Shown: positions 54,835-64,000 of the stretch, piece after piece
Position numbering within the stretch: position 1 is the stretch's first letter
Layout: each line of letters starts with the position of its first letter
From: an uncultured Butyricimonas sp.
GTDB taxonomy: Bacteria > Bacteroidota > Bacteroidia > Bacteroidales > Marinifilaceae
Length of the DNA: 64,000 nt
Direction of reading: 5' to 3'
Assembly: GCA_944321845.1 (NCBI GenBank)
Contig: CALUMT010000039.1
Span: 1-64,000 of the forward strand
Translations under genes and position numbers: made by a program
The notes under the pieces: generated by a model
What the model was told of the DNA's origin: nothing
Databases searched by the model: none
Seen by the model: the letters and a program-made list of their open reading frames with translations, nothing else

Positions 54835-57126
54835 ATGTTTAGAATGATGTATCGAATAGCGAAAACAGAACTACAAATGTTGTTCTTTTCGCCTATAGCC
54901 TGGTTAATATTGGTTATTTTTGCTGTACAGTCCTCTCTTGTTTTTACAGACATGATAAATGCTTGGGTAATGCGTCAGGAAATGGGTTATGGTGTGCGTG
55001 GAATCTCATTGGGGACATTTGGAGGATGGCAAGGGGTATTTACAATAATGAAAAATTATTTGTATTTTTATATACCTTTATTGACGATGAGTCTGGTTAG
55101 TAGGGAATTGAGTAGCGGTTCCATTAAATTATTATATTCTTCTCCTATCAATAATGTCCATATTATCCTCGGGAAATTTTTGTCGATGGTCATTTATGGG
55201 GCTATTATGATGGGGGTTTTGTTGCTGTTGGTCCTTTGTGCTTGGTTTACTATGAAGGATTTCGATTGGCCTGCCGTATTGACTGGATTACTCGGACTTT
55301 ACCTTTTGACTTGTGCTTACGCTGCAATCGGAATTTTCATGTCCAGTCTGACTTCTTATCAGATTGTGGCAGCCATAGGAACTTTTGCTGTTTTGATGGG
55401 ATTGAATTCTGTTGGAAACTGGTGGCAGGAGTATGATTTGATTCGGGATATAACTTATTGGTTGGCGATAAACGGTAGGTGCGAACAGTTTATTGGTGGA
55501 TTAATTTGTAGTGAAGATCTGCTTTATTTCCTTATTGTTATTGCTCTATTTTTAGCATTGACAATTATACGATTGAATGCTGTCCGGCAAAAAATCAGAT
55601 TTGTGATAACTTTGTCCAATAATATCGTGGTTATTCTTTTAGCTTGTACATTGGGATATTTTTCTTCTTTACCTAAATTGATGTGGTATTATGATGCGAC
55701 GGCGACAAAGATGAATACCTTGACAAAGAACAGTCAGGATATTGTGGCAAAGTTGGATGGTGGAATGACGATAACGACCTATGTTAACATTCTAGAGCCT
55801 GAAACTTGGTATGCAACTTATGGATTTATGAAGCCGGATATGGACAGATTCAAGCAATATGTACGTTTCAAGCCGGAGATAAAATTGAAATATGTTTATT
55901 ACTATGATAAGACGGATAATCCTCGTTTGGATGAGATGTTTCCGGATTTGAATGATCGGCAGCGGATGATAAAATTATGCGAGATGTATCAGTTGGATTC
56001 CAATCGTTTCAAAACTCCGGAAGAGATGGCTAAAATTATAGATTTGGCTCCAGAAGGAAAAACATTCGTTCGCCAGATTGTAAGGGAAAACGGACAAAAA
56101 GCTTGGTTGCGTGTGTATAATGATATGCAACGTTTCCCGGGAGAACGGGAAATTACGGCGGCATTTAAACGAATGGTGATGGAACTTCCCAAGGTGGGAT
56201 TTTTGCAAGGCCACGGGGAACGGAATATTTATAACGTTAAAGATTTGAATTATAGTTTGTTTGCCAATGCCAAGAAATTCCGTCATGCATTGACAAATCA
56301 AGGTTTTGATGTAGAACAGGTAACCTTGAATAAGGCGATACCGGAACAAATTAAGATTTTGGTTATTTCTGACATGAGGACACCTTTGACATCGGAAGAG
56401 GATAAATACTTGCAGCAATATATAGATCGGGGTGGAAACTTATTTATTCTTGGAGAACCGAAACGCAGGGAAGAGATGAATCCATTGTTTGCTAAATTTG
56501 GTTTTGAATTAATGCCGGGTATATTGGTAAAACAAGATACCAATAGGCAGGCAGATATACTTCTTTCTTATCCAACAAAAGAAGCAGAGAATATTGCTTA
56601 TGAATTCGGTTATTTATATGATTACGAGTATGTCGTGACAACTCCTTCCGCTACAGGATTGAAACAAATTGAAGATAAAGGTTTCCAAGTGACAGAATTG
56701 TTCAAAAGTGATACTATTGGTAGTTGGAATGAGTTAGAAACGGTTGATTTTGTAGATGATACGATATCTTTGAATCCTTCTATTGGAGAGGTGGAAAAAT
56801 CTTATCCCACGATAATAGCCCTTTCTCGCAAGATAGGAGATAAGGAACAGAAAATCATATTGACAGGAGATGCAGATTGTATCAGTAACGGAGAGTTCGG
56901 TCGCGGAGGGGTGCGTGCTTCCAATTATACTTTGATATCCGGTGGATTCTTCTGGTTATCAGATAACGAAGTGCCGATTGATATACGCCGTCCTTCTCTT
57001 CCAGATGATAAACTGTATATGGGACCTGTTGGAGGAGAAATCACAAGAATAGGATTTTTGTATGTTTTGCCTTGTTTGTTGTTAGGAATGGGTATCTTTG
57101 TTTGGATAAGGAGGAAGGGACGTTAA
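54835..57126 (+). CDS. Fused GldF/GldG-like ABC permease
   Basis: A 763-residue protein. The N-terminal part (about 1-250) is an ABC-2/GldF-type permease with six helices (IAKTELQMLFFSPIAWLILV, SRELSSGSIKLLYSSPI). A further helix near VITLSNNIVVILLACTLGYF precedes a large periplasmic GldG-like part (about 290-735) with VGFLQGHGERNIYNVKDLNY and LFILGEPKRREEMNPLFAKF, and a last helix lies near the C-terminus. The GldA/F/G set belongs to gliding systems in other Bacteroidota; here it is tied to a SusCD operon. Substrate unknown. Confidence 0.9.
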   Translation: MFRMMYRIAKTELQMLFFSPIAWLILVIFAVQSSLVFTDMINAWVMRQEMGYGVRGISLGTFGGWQGVFTIMKNYLYFYIPLLTMSLVSRELSSGSIKLLYSSPINNVHIILGKFLSMVIYGAIMMGVLLLLVLCAWFTMKDFDWPAVLTGLLGLYLLTCAYAAIGIFMSSLTSYQIVAAIGTFAVLMGLNSVGNWWQEYDLIRDITYWLAINGRCEQFIGGLICSEDLLYFLIVIALFLALTIIRLNAVRQKIRFVITLSNNIVVILLACTLGYFSSLPKLMWYYDATATKMNTLTKNSQDIVAKLDGGMTITTYVNILEPETWYATYGFMKPDMDRFKQYVRFKPEIKLKYVYYYDKTDNPRLDEMFPDLNDRQRMIKLCEMYQLDSNRFKTPEEMAKIIDLAPEGKTFVRQIVRENGQKAWLRVYNDMQRFPGEREITAAFKRMVMELPKVGFLQGHGERNIYNVKDLNYSLFANAKKFRHALTNQGFDVEQVTLNKAIPEQIKILVISDMRTPLTSEEDKYLQQYIDRGGNLFILGEPKRREEMNPLFAKFGFELMPGILVKQDTNRQADILLSYPTKEAENIAYEFGYLYDYEYVVTTPSATGLKQIEDKGFQVTELFKSDTIGSWNELETVDFVDDTISLNPSIGEVEKSYPTIIALSRKIGDKEQKIILTGDADCISNGEFGRGGVRASNYTLISGGFFWLSDNEVPIDIRRPSLPDDKLYMGPVGGEITRIGFLYVLPCLLLGMGIFVWIRRKGR

Positions 57127-57175
57127 AATACTGTTTTCTCTAATTAACAAATGATGTTTAACGATAAAGGGTATT

Positions 57176-58318
57176 ATGTTTAAGATAGCCAAGATATTAT
57201 TCAAGCATTTTACGGTGGGAATTGATGCCGAGGAAAATCTGCAATTGGAAAGATGGAGAATTGCAGACATCCGTCATGAGGAACTTTACCGAAAGATTGC
57301 CGATTATGCTTTTTGGCAGGAAGCCTTGCAAGAAAAACACCATCTCTCAGAAAGTGAACAATGGGAGATTGTTTATGATAAAATCAAGAAAATCAGAAAA
57401 GAACATCGGATTGCCTTGGTAAGGCGTTTTGCTGCCGTCATAATACCTTTTATCGTTTTTGTTGCATTATGGAATCACGATGAAATAAAAAAAATACTGG
57501 AAGAAGAAAAATCTCAACATAAATCTTGTGTTTCTACACCTCGGGTTGTTGTTCGTTTTGCGGATAATAGTTCATTTATAGTGGAAAAAGACTCTTTGTT
57601 CCAGTTGAAACAGAAAGGAAGGGTGTTAAAGAATATAGAAGATACATTGATAGTGAGTAATACGGATTCATTAATGCCGAATGAATCTTACCAGATAGAG
57701 GTTCCCGTAGGGGGAGACTATATTACCCGATTGGAAGATGGTACTATTGTTCATATGGATGCAGCTTCAACATTGGTTGTTCCATCTCGTTTTACGAATA
57801 GAAAACGGGAAGTGGAACTGTATGGACATGCTTATTTTATTGTATCACCGGATACCATACGGCCTTTTGTGGTTAAGAATAAAGGGTCTGCTATTCGGGT
57901 ATTAGGAACTGAATTTGACTTGAATGCTTACGAGGAGAATGCTTTGAAGACAACCTTGGTCAAAGGTTCTGTTGAGGTGTCAAACAGTAAAAAACGAGTT
58001 TTGTTAAAACCCTCCCAACAGGCTATTATCAATCAACAAGGGGATATTGAGGTTCGAGAAGTGGAGGTTTATCCCGTTATAGCCTGGAAGGACAAACGGA
58101 TTGTTTTTGTCAACGAGTGTTTAGACAAAATAATGTTGTCATTGAAGCGTTGGTATGGTATTGATTACCTATTTATGACTGAAGCATTGAAAAAGGAGCG
58201 TTTTACGTTAGATATTGACCGATATGAGTCAGTAGACGAAGTATTGGCTTCGATTGCCAAAACGGATAAGGTTAAATTCTCGGTAAATGGGAAACAGATA
58301 TTGATCCAGAAGAGATGA
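57176..58318 (+). CDS. FecR family anti-sigma factor (module 3)
   Basis: A 380-residue FecR protein. A cytoplasmic helical part (to about residue 82), one transmembrane helix (FAAVIIPFIVFVALW), the periplasmic FecR domain (GGDYITRLEDGTIVHMDAAS, VLGTEFDLNAYEENALKTTL) and the C-terminal domain are present. It lies after the ABC genes and before susC, so the sigma gene is not adjacent. It likely controls the sigma at 53213-53743. Confidence 0.93.
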   Translation: MFKIAKILFKHFTVGIDAEENLQLERWRIADIRHEELYRKIADYAFWQEALQEKHHLSESEQWEIVYDKIKKIRKEHRIALVRRFAAVIIPFIVFVALWNHDEIKKILEEEKSQHKSCVSTPRVVVRFADNSSFIVEKDSLFQLKQKGRVLKNIEDTLIVSNTDSLMPNESYQIEVPVGGDYITRLEDGTIVHMDAASTLVVPSRFTNRKREVELYGHAYFIVSPDTIRPFVVKNKGSAIRVLGTEFDLNAYEENALKTTLVKGSVEVSNSKKRVLLKPSQQAIINQQGDIEVREVEVYPVIAWKDKRIVFVNECLDKIMLSLKRWYGIDYLFMTEALKKERFTLDIDRYESVDEVLASIAKTDKVKFSVNGKQILIQKR

Positions 58319-58339
58319 GAGCTTGAAATAGAATCTCTT
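58310..58339 (+). promoter_or_regulatory. Inverted repeat between fecR and susC (module 3)
   Basis: AAGAGAT/ATCTCTT (58310-58316 and 58333-58339) spans the fecR stop. It is weaker than the stems at the same place in modules 1 and 2. Confidence 0.35.
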
Positions 58340-58384
58340 AATTTCTCCTTTTGAAACTGAGTACTACATTAAACAAAAATTTTT

Positions 58385-61300
58385 ATGAAGAAAATCATAT
58401 TAAGTAAACAATCATTTCGAAAACGTTTGTTTTTGAAAGTTTTGTGCTTGTTTGTGTTTTTTATGTCGCCATTCATGTCAGGTGCTAATGCAGACACCTT
58501 ACATAAGGATGTAAAGTTGAATATCCACGTGGAGAATAAAAACGCATTGCATATCTTTAAATTGATAAAAGAACAGACTGCATTTAATTTTGTGTATAAT
58601 GATCGGGATCTTGTGCAAGTTGGATTGAAAAGTTTAGACTTGAAAGATGCTCCCCTTGAAAAAGTATTGAATGAATTGATAAAGGGAACAGACCTTGTGT
58701 ATGAATTTACGGGGAATGTTGTTGTTTTCAAGAGGCAGGCGGTTATGCAACAAGATACGTTGAAAGAATATGTGATAACCGGGAAGGTGATTGATGAAAA
58801 GGGAGATCCTTTACCTGGGGTTACGATTCAATTGAAAAAGACTACAATAGGAGTTGCAACGGATGCAAAAGGAGAGTTTAAAATCACGTTGCCTAAGAAA
58901 GATACCACGACCGTGCTTGTCTTTTCATTTGTGGGGATGGTGACGAAGGAAGTTAAGGTGGGTAATAAAACGGAAATAAATGTGACCTTAAAGGAAGATG
59001 TGCAAAACCTGAAAGATGTTGTCATTACCGGTTATGCGAATATTTCCCGTAAGTCTTACACGGGAAACGTCACGACAATCACTGCTGATGAGTTGAAAAA
59101 GGTTTCGACCACGAATATATTAAAGTCGATTCAGGTATTTGATCCTTCGTTCCGTATTGCTGTAAATAATGAAATGGGGTCGGATCCGAACACTATGCCA
59201 GAGATTTCCATTCGAGGTTCATCGGGTATCGGAATCACGGAATTGGAGGAGGAGAGTGTCTCTAAAACTGCATTGCGGAATAACCCTAATTTGCCGACAT
59301 TTATTTTGGACGGTTTCGAGGTGAGTGTGGAGAAAGTGTACGATTTGGACGTGAATCGTATAGAGTCCATTAATATCTTGAAAGATGCGGCAGCAACAGC
59401 AATATATGGTTCCCGGGCTGCCAATGGGGTGGTTATTATCACGACAATAGCTCCCAAGATGGGAGAGATTCTGATAAATTATAATTACAATTTAGTCTTG
59501 GAAATACCGGATTTAAGCGATTATAATCTGATGGATGCTCGAGAGAAGATTGAAGCGGAATATGCTGCCGGATTGTTTGAAGGCTATGCCATAGAAGGAT
59601 ATCATCGGCGTTTATTTAACGTAGAGAAAGGGGTAAATACCGATTGGATGGCTCTTCCCTTACGGAATGCGGTCAATAGTAAACATTATTTCCGCTTGGA
59701 AGGGGGTAGCAGGGAACTTCGTTATGCCATTGACGTGAATTATTTCGGGAATAAAGGGGTGATGAAAGGTTCTGAGCGAAAAAATTTCGGGATCGGTTTG
59801 GAATTACAATATAATTTAAGTGATCGCTTCCTTTTCAGGAATGTTGCCAATTATACTGCGACGAATTCAGAGGAATCCCCTTATGGTTCTTTTTCGCAGT
59901 ATACAACAATGAATCCTTATCTTTCTTATCGGGATGAGTACGGGAATGTGCCACATATAATACCGACATTAACCTCAAATTATACTACAACAAATCCTGC
60001 ATATGAGGCTACTTTGGACAGTTATGACCGTTCTTCCTCGAAAGAATTTACGAATAATTTCAGTATGCAGTATTGGTTGCCTTCTAAAAAAATCAATTTC
60101 CGGTTTAATTTAGCCTTAACGTATAATACCGGGGAATCGGATAATTATACTTCCCCGGAGTCTGGGAAATATGGTACAAATGATGCATGGAAAGGAGAAA
60201 AAACCATAGGTACGAATTCTACGACTAATATTGACGGTGGTCTGTTCGGTTATTATAATGATATAATTAATAAGCATTATATCAATTTGGTTGCCGGGAT
60301 CAATATGAAGGAAAGCAAGGATAAAAATATGAGTCTCTACATGCGGGATCTTCCGGCAGGAGGTTTTGCCAACCCGCAATTTGCCCGGGAAGTCCCGAAT
60401 CCTCCCTCTGCAAACGGGCAGACGAATCGCCTGTTCGGGGCGATGGTTTCCATGAACTATACTTACGATAACATTTATTTATTGGATGTGACTGGACGTT
60501 TGGATGGCAATTCTTCTTTCGGGAGCAAAAAAAGAACGGCTCCATTTTGGTCTGCAGGGGTCGGAATTAATATACATCGTTATAAATTTATGGAAGACAA
60601 TGTGGGCTGGATTTCGGAATTGAAGATACGCGGTTCATACGGGATTACTGGTAAGGCGAATTTCCCGGCTCGCACGGCTCGTACGGTTTATGGTGTGGGA
60701 GGAACAGAAACTTATCCAACAGGAATTACAGCCAACATGTTGGCTATGGGTAATGTAAATTTGAAATGGGAAAAAACTAAAATCACGGATTTAGGATTTA
60801 ACCTGAATTTGTGGAATGGGGTTTTTACTTTGAATGGAACGTATTATTTCCGCCGTACCGTGGACTTGATTGCTGATATGTATGTACCTTCTTCTTCCGG
60901 TTTCACGTCTTATAAAGAGAATATCGGAGAGATATTGAATAAGGGGTATGAGTTGGCGGTTCGCGGACGATTATTGAGTAATGAGCACTTACAATGGTAT
61001 ATCGGGGCGAATCTGGCTGCGAATGATAATGAGATTTCTAAGATTTCCGATGCTATGAAAAGTTATAATAAGGCGATAGAAGAAAAATACGACCGCTACA
61101 ATACTGTTAAACCTTTTATGAAATATGAGGAGGGTGCTTCTACCACTTCGATTTACGCGATGAAATCGCAGGGTATCGATCCGCAGACAGGGCAGGAGAT
61201 GTATTTGAAACGGGATGGAAGTTCGACTTTCACGTGGAGTTCAGAGGAGAATGTAGTATGTGGAAACACGGAACCCAAAATGAATGGTTCTTTGTCTACC

Positions 61301-61726
61301 AATTTTTGGTGGAAAGGTTTGAGCCTGGATCTTTATTTCACGTATACTTATGGGGGGCAACAGTATAATCAAACCTTGCAATCCAAAATAGAGAATGTCA
61401 ATATCGAGGGAAACGTAGATCGGAGAGTGTTTACAGATCGTTGGAAAAAACCTGGTGACGTGACTTTGTACAAGAGTTTGGAAGATTGGCGGACAAATAC
61501 ACAAACGACATCTCGTTTCGTACAGGATGATAACACGTTGTCCTTACAGTCTATTAATGTGGGATATGATTTACCTACAGAATTAGTGAAAAAATGGAAA
61601 TTGGACCGGGTACGTTTGACTTTTAATGTTAACGATGTGTTCCGCTTGTCTACTATCAAGCAGGAAAGAGGAACATCCTATCCTTTCTCGCATGAGTTTA
61701 ATTTCTCCATTAATGTCGGATTCTAA
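58385..61726 (+). CDS. SusC/RagA family TonB-dependent transporter with STN domain (module 3)
   Basis: A 1113-residue transporter. After the signal segment (VLCLFVFFMSPFMSGANA) come an STN domain (about residues 35-120, HVENKNALHIFKLIKEQTAF), a carboxypeptidase-like domain (GKVIDEKGDPLPGVTIQLKK), the plug (NILKDAAATAIYGSRAANGV) and the barrel ending in NVGF. It follows FecR and precedes SusD by 12 nt. Confidence 0.95.
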   Translation: MKKIILSKQSFRKRLFLKVLCLFVFFMSPFMSGANADTLHKDVKLNIHVENKNALHIFKLIKEQTAFNFVYNDRDLVQVGLKSLDLKDAPLEKVLNELIKGTDLVYEFTGNVVVFKRQAVMQQDTLKEYVITGKVIDEKGDPLPGVTIQLKKTTIGVATDAKGEFKITLPKKDTTTVLVFSFVGMVTKEVKVGNKTEINVTLKEDVQNLKDVVITGYANISRKSYTGNVTTITADELKKVSTTNILKSIQVFDPSFRIAVNNEMGSDPNTMPEISIRGSSGIGITELEEESVSKTALRNNPNLPTFILDGFEVSVEKVYDLDVNRIESINILKDAAATAIYGSRAANGVVIITTIAPKMGEILINYNYNLVLEIPDLSDYNLMDAREKIEAEYAAGLFEGYAIEGYHRRLFNVEKGVNTDWMALPLRNAVNSKHYFRLEGGSRELRYAIDVNYFGNKGVMKGSERKNFGIGLELQYNLSDRFLFRNVANYTATNSEESPYGSFSQYTTMNPYLSYRDEYGNVPHIIPTLTSNYTTTNPAYEATLDSYDRSSSKEFTNNFSMQYWLPSKKINFRFNLALTYNTGESDNYTSPESGKYGTNDAWKGEKTIGTNSTTNIDGGLFGYYNDIINKHYINLVAGINMKESKDKNMSLYMRDLPAGGFANPQFAREVPNPPSANGQTNRLFGAMVSMNYTYDNIYLLDVTGRLDGNSSFGSKKRTAPFWSAGVGINIHRYKFMEDNVGWISELKIRGSYGITGKANFPARTARTVYGVGGTETYPTGITANMLAMGNVNLKWEKTKITDLGFNLNLWNGVFTLNGTYYFRRTVDLIADMYVPSSSGFTSYKENIGEILNKGYELAVRGRLLSNEHLQWYIGANLAANDNEISKISDAMKSYNKAIEEKYDRYNTVKPFMKYEEGASTTSIYAMKSQGIDPQTGQEMYLKRDGSSTFTWSSEENVVCGNTEPKMNGSLSTNFWWKGLSLDLYFTYTYGGQQYNQTLQSKIENVNIEGNVDRRVFTDRWKKPGDVTLYKSLEDWRTNTQTTSRFVQDDNTLSLQSINVGYDLPTELVKKWKLDRVRLTFNVNDVFRLSTIKQERGTSYPFSHEFNFSINVGF

Positions 61727-61738
61727 AATGTCGTGATT

Positions 61739-63241
61739 ATGAAGATAAGCAGAATTATTATTATCCTATTCTTATCTTGGTCAATGTTGTCTTGCTCAAA
61801 CTGGCTGGAAGTTGACCCGGAATTGGAAGTGTACGAGGAAACAATGTTCGAGAACGAACAAGGTTATTTTATGGCTGTCAATGGCGTGTATGCGATGTTA
61901 TCCGACCGGAATTTGTATGGACAGGAATTGTTGTATGGGGCCATGGAAGCCTGGGGGCGAACTTATGATTTGCATGACCTTTATCATAATGGGTATTATG
62001 CCTTGGCGCATTTTGATTACGAGAACGCTTCCGCGAAAGAATATGCCGAAGCGATATGGCAAAAATGCTATAAGGTTATCGCGGAAACAAATAATATAAT
62101 CCAAAACTTGGAGGCGGATTCAAAAACCAGTTTTACGGGAGGGGAAACGACCCGCAATATGATACGGGGAGAACTTTATGCGGTACGGGCTTTGATGCAT
62201 TTCGAAATCGTCCGGATATTCGCCCAGGCTCCGATTCTTGATGGAGGAGGAGTTACGGCGACTGTACCTTATGTGACAGAGTTTCCATCTCGCGTGAATA
62301 CCCCGATGCCGACCAAAGATATTTTGGCAAATATTCTGAGTGATTTGAAAAAGGCGCAGGAATGGATAAAACCCTTTGATACGGAGCCCTCCAATCCTGG
62401 ATATTCCATGTGGAGTGCTTATTATACAGAGGAGAAATTAAAAGCGAATGAAAATGTTGGCCGTCAATTTCATGAAGTAGAGTTTTTCCGTTATCGGGCA
62501 CACCGGTTGAATTACTTTGCCATAACTCATTTATTGGCTCGGGTGGCCTTGTATGCCGGAGATAAAGAAGTCGCTTTTGAGGAAGCGAACAGGTTGGTAG
62601 AGTGGCTGAAAAAAGATCGACCATGTAAATTTACGTTATTAGGATATATGGGAGATCCTGTTAATCAAATGCCTTGTTCACCTAGATTGCAGGAAGAAAT
62701 TTTATTTGGAGGAAATAATACTAATTTACCAGATTGGGTCGAACGATACTTTTGGAGTACGGGAAATCAGCAGTATCACTTAAATATTAAAGATAAACTC
62801 TCTATATTTAGTGATAATCTGGAAGATATCCGTTTAAAATCAATACCAGGGACCAAGGTGACCAAATTTGTCATAGAAGGTAGAGATGAAGCTACGATTG
62901 CTAAGTGGGAGAACTTGATTCCAATATTTCGAATACCGGAAACTTTTTTGATTGCGGCAGAAGCGATTATGGATAAAGATTTAGGTAAAGCAGTGGAGAT
63001 TTATAATTATCTTATGGATAAGCGAGGAAATCAAGTATATAAGTTTTCCCAGGAAGCACTTCCTACACCCCAGGATTTTCTAGAGGCTGTGGTCAAGGAG
63101 TATCGTCGGGAGTATATTGGGGAGGGGCAAATGGTGTTTGTTTATAAACGCTTGAATATCCCGGTTAGGGAAGGTAGTATCTTGGTGGATCATTATGGAA
63201 AACTGGTATTGCCTGTTCCTGACTCAGAGGATATATTATAG
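61739..63241 (+). CDS. RagB/SusD family nutrient-binding outer membrane lipoprotein (module 3)
   Basis: About 500 residues from ATG 61739; a GTG two codons upstream is less likely. The lipobox MLSC is followed by SNWLEVDPELEVYEE, the SusD opening. TPR-like helices (GELYAVRALMHFEIVRIFAQ) and the ending LPVPDSEDIL are present. Partner of SusC at 58385-61726. Confidence 0.93.
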   Translation: MKISRIIIILFLSWSMLSCSNWLEVDPELEVYEETMFENEQGYFMAVNGVYAMLSDRNLYGQELLYGAMEAWGRTYDLHDLYHNGYYALAHFDYENASAKEYAEAIWQKCYKVIAETNNIIQNLEADSKTSFTGGETTRNMIRGELYAVRALMHFEIVRIFAQAPILDGGGVTATVPYVTEFPSRVNTPMPTKDILANILSDLKKAQEWIKPFDTEPSNPGYSMWSAYYTEEKLKANENVGRQFHEVEFFRYRAHRLNYFAITHLLARVALYAGDKEVAFEEANRLVEWLKKDRPCKFTLLGYMGDPVNQMPCSPRLQEEILFGGNNTNLPDWVERYFWSTGNQQYHLNIKDKLSIFSDNLEDIRLKSIPGTKVTKFVIEGRDEATIAKWENLIPIFRIPETFLIAAEAIMDKDLGKAVEIYNYLMDKRGNQVYKFSQEALPTPQDFLEAVVKEYRREYIGEGQMVFVYKRLNIPVREGSILVDHYGKLVLPVPDSEDIL

Positions 63242-63263
63242 TCAATAATTTAATGCGAAAGAT

Positions 63264-63959
63264 ATGAGAAATATATTTTTAGTATTGGCCATATTGTTCT
63301 GTGTGGCCTGTGAGGAAGAGCAACCGGAGCCTTTTACTACTCAGCGATTTATAAAATTCAAGTTTTTCAAACATTCTCCGGGGACGGAGTATTGGCGAAT
63401 TAATTATACTTTTTCTTTGGAGTCAGACGATGTACAACAGGCTACGTTGGCTATTCCGGTGGAGTTCAACGGTTATTCCTTGTCGGAAGAAATCCCATAC
63501 GCTGTGCGAGTGGTGGCGGATTCCACCACTTTACCGGACGATTGTTATGAATTGCAATTGGAGCAACCTTTCCGTACTGGGGAAGGAAATATCGATTCCT
63601 TGCATATTACGTTGCTAAGGAAGCCGATTTTGAAAGAAGAGGTGAAGCGCTTACGTTTTGAGTTGATTTCCAATGCCGGATTTGAAACTTTTATGCCGGA
63701 TTCTTCTTTTATCGACATTTATGTTGGGGATATTGTGATGATTCCCGCATGGTGGGATGAAGGGGTGATAAGAGGTTATTTGGGAGACTATTCGGATAAA
63801 AAACTCTTGGCTTTTGTCGAATGTACAGGTATTCGGGATTTTAGTCTGTTGGATGCCTCTGAGAAACGTTATTATGCCTTGATTTTTAAACGTTACGTGG
63901 AAGAGAAGGGATTAACGGAAGATAATGGAAAACCGATGGAAATACCTATTTCGGGTTGA
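63264..63959 (+). CDS. DUF4843-type lipoprotein (module 3)
   Basis: A 231-residue lipoprotein, lipobox CVAC at Cys16, followed by EEEQPEPF, strongly acidic. The C-terminal GLTEDNGKPMEIPISG resembles the end of the module 2 protein. It follows susD by 22 nt; a PKD-like gene would be expected next, outside the window. Confidence 0.8.
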   Translation: MRNIFLVLAILFCVACEEEQPEPFTTQRFIKFKFFKHSPGTEYWRINYTFSLESDDVQQATLAIPVEFNGYSLSEEIPYAVRVVADSTTLPDDCYELQLEQPFRTGEGNIDSLHITLLRKPILKEEVKRLRFELISNAGFETFMPDSSFIDIYVGDIVMIPAWWDEGVIRGYLGDYSDKKLLAFVECTGIRDFSLLDASEKRYYALIFKRYVEEKGLTEDNGKPMEIPISG

Positions 63960-64000
63960 TTTTCTGGTAAGTCTCAAAAATAATTTAATGTTTGTTTAAA

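Noticed and set aside
1-64000. CRISPR arrays, IS elements, prophage genes
   Set aside because: I looked for regularly spaced repeats, transposases and phage structural genes on both strands and found none.

Overview
The window looks like a chromosomal segment of a gut-type member of the Bacteroidota, and my best guess is the Odoribacter/Butyricimonas branch of the Bacteroidales. The reasons are three SusC/SusD operons driven by ECF sigma factors and FecR anti-sigma factors, lipoproteins with acidic residues just after the lipobox, promoters of the TAnnTTTG (-7) type, no Shine-Dalgarno-like leaders, and Bacteroidota-specific families (DUF4271, DUF4292, DUF4843, DUF6266, PKD-like lipoproteins). 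The genus is an inference from gene content only.

Layout. Positions 1-301 hold the start of an ABC ATPase that runs off the left edge (minus strand). Positions 339-9553 and 9685-18871 are two consecutive minus-strand modules with the same order: ECF sigma, FecR, SusC, SusD, DUF4843 lipoprotein, PKD-like lipoprotein. A tRNA-Gln(CTG) lies at 19228-19298. From 19.4 to 39.1 kb is an almost entirely minus-strand housekeeping block: S41 protease, yidD, rnpA, hemD, DUF4271, polA, uvrC, ade, mnmG, ybeY, an EnvC-like protein, DUF4292, a TPR protein, dut and a flippase, with one plus-strand DAHP synthase/chorismate mutase gene. From 39.1 to 44.5 kb is an AT-rich variable stretch with two DUF6266-like genes, small secreted or membrane proteins and a HicAB toxin-antitoxin pair. 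Positions 44621-49511 form a plus-strand operon with a polyferredoxin, a Tat-exported aldo/keto reductase with Fe-S motifs, DUF1893, an ECF-type S component, tatA and tatC. Then come rfaE2, panD, panC, a lipoprotein, argR and an ECF sigma gene (minus), and finally a third SusCD module (plus) led by an ABC ATPase and a fused GldF/GldG-like permease.

How the genes work together. Each SusC has an N-terminal signalling domain (STN), so each module can sense its own substrate: SusC occupancy is passed to FecR in the inner membrane, which controls the ECF sigma factor. Two copies of a GldA/GldFG-like ABC system are tied to these modules; the ATPases are about three-quarters identical at both ends of the window but differ strongly in GC content. 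The Tat operon appears to make both the exported redox proteins and the translocase that moves them.

Replication. A near-perfect parS site (30933-30948), a cluster of DnaA-box-like sequences at 39.3-39.6 kb, the switch from minus-strand to plus-strand genes and a matching change of base skew on the plus strand together suggest that the chromosome origin lies near 39-41 kb.
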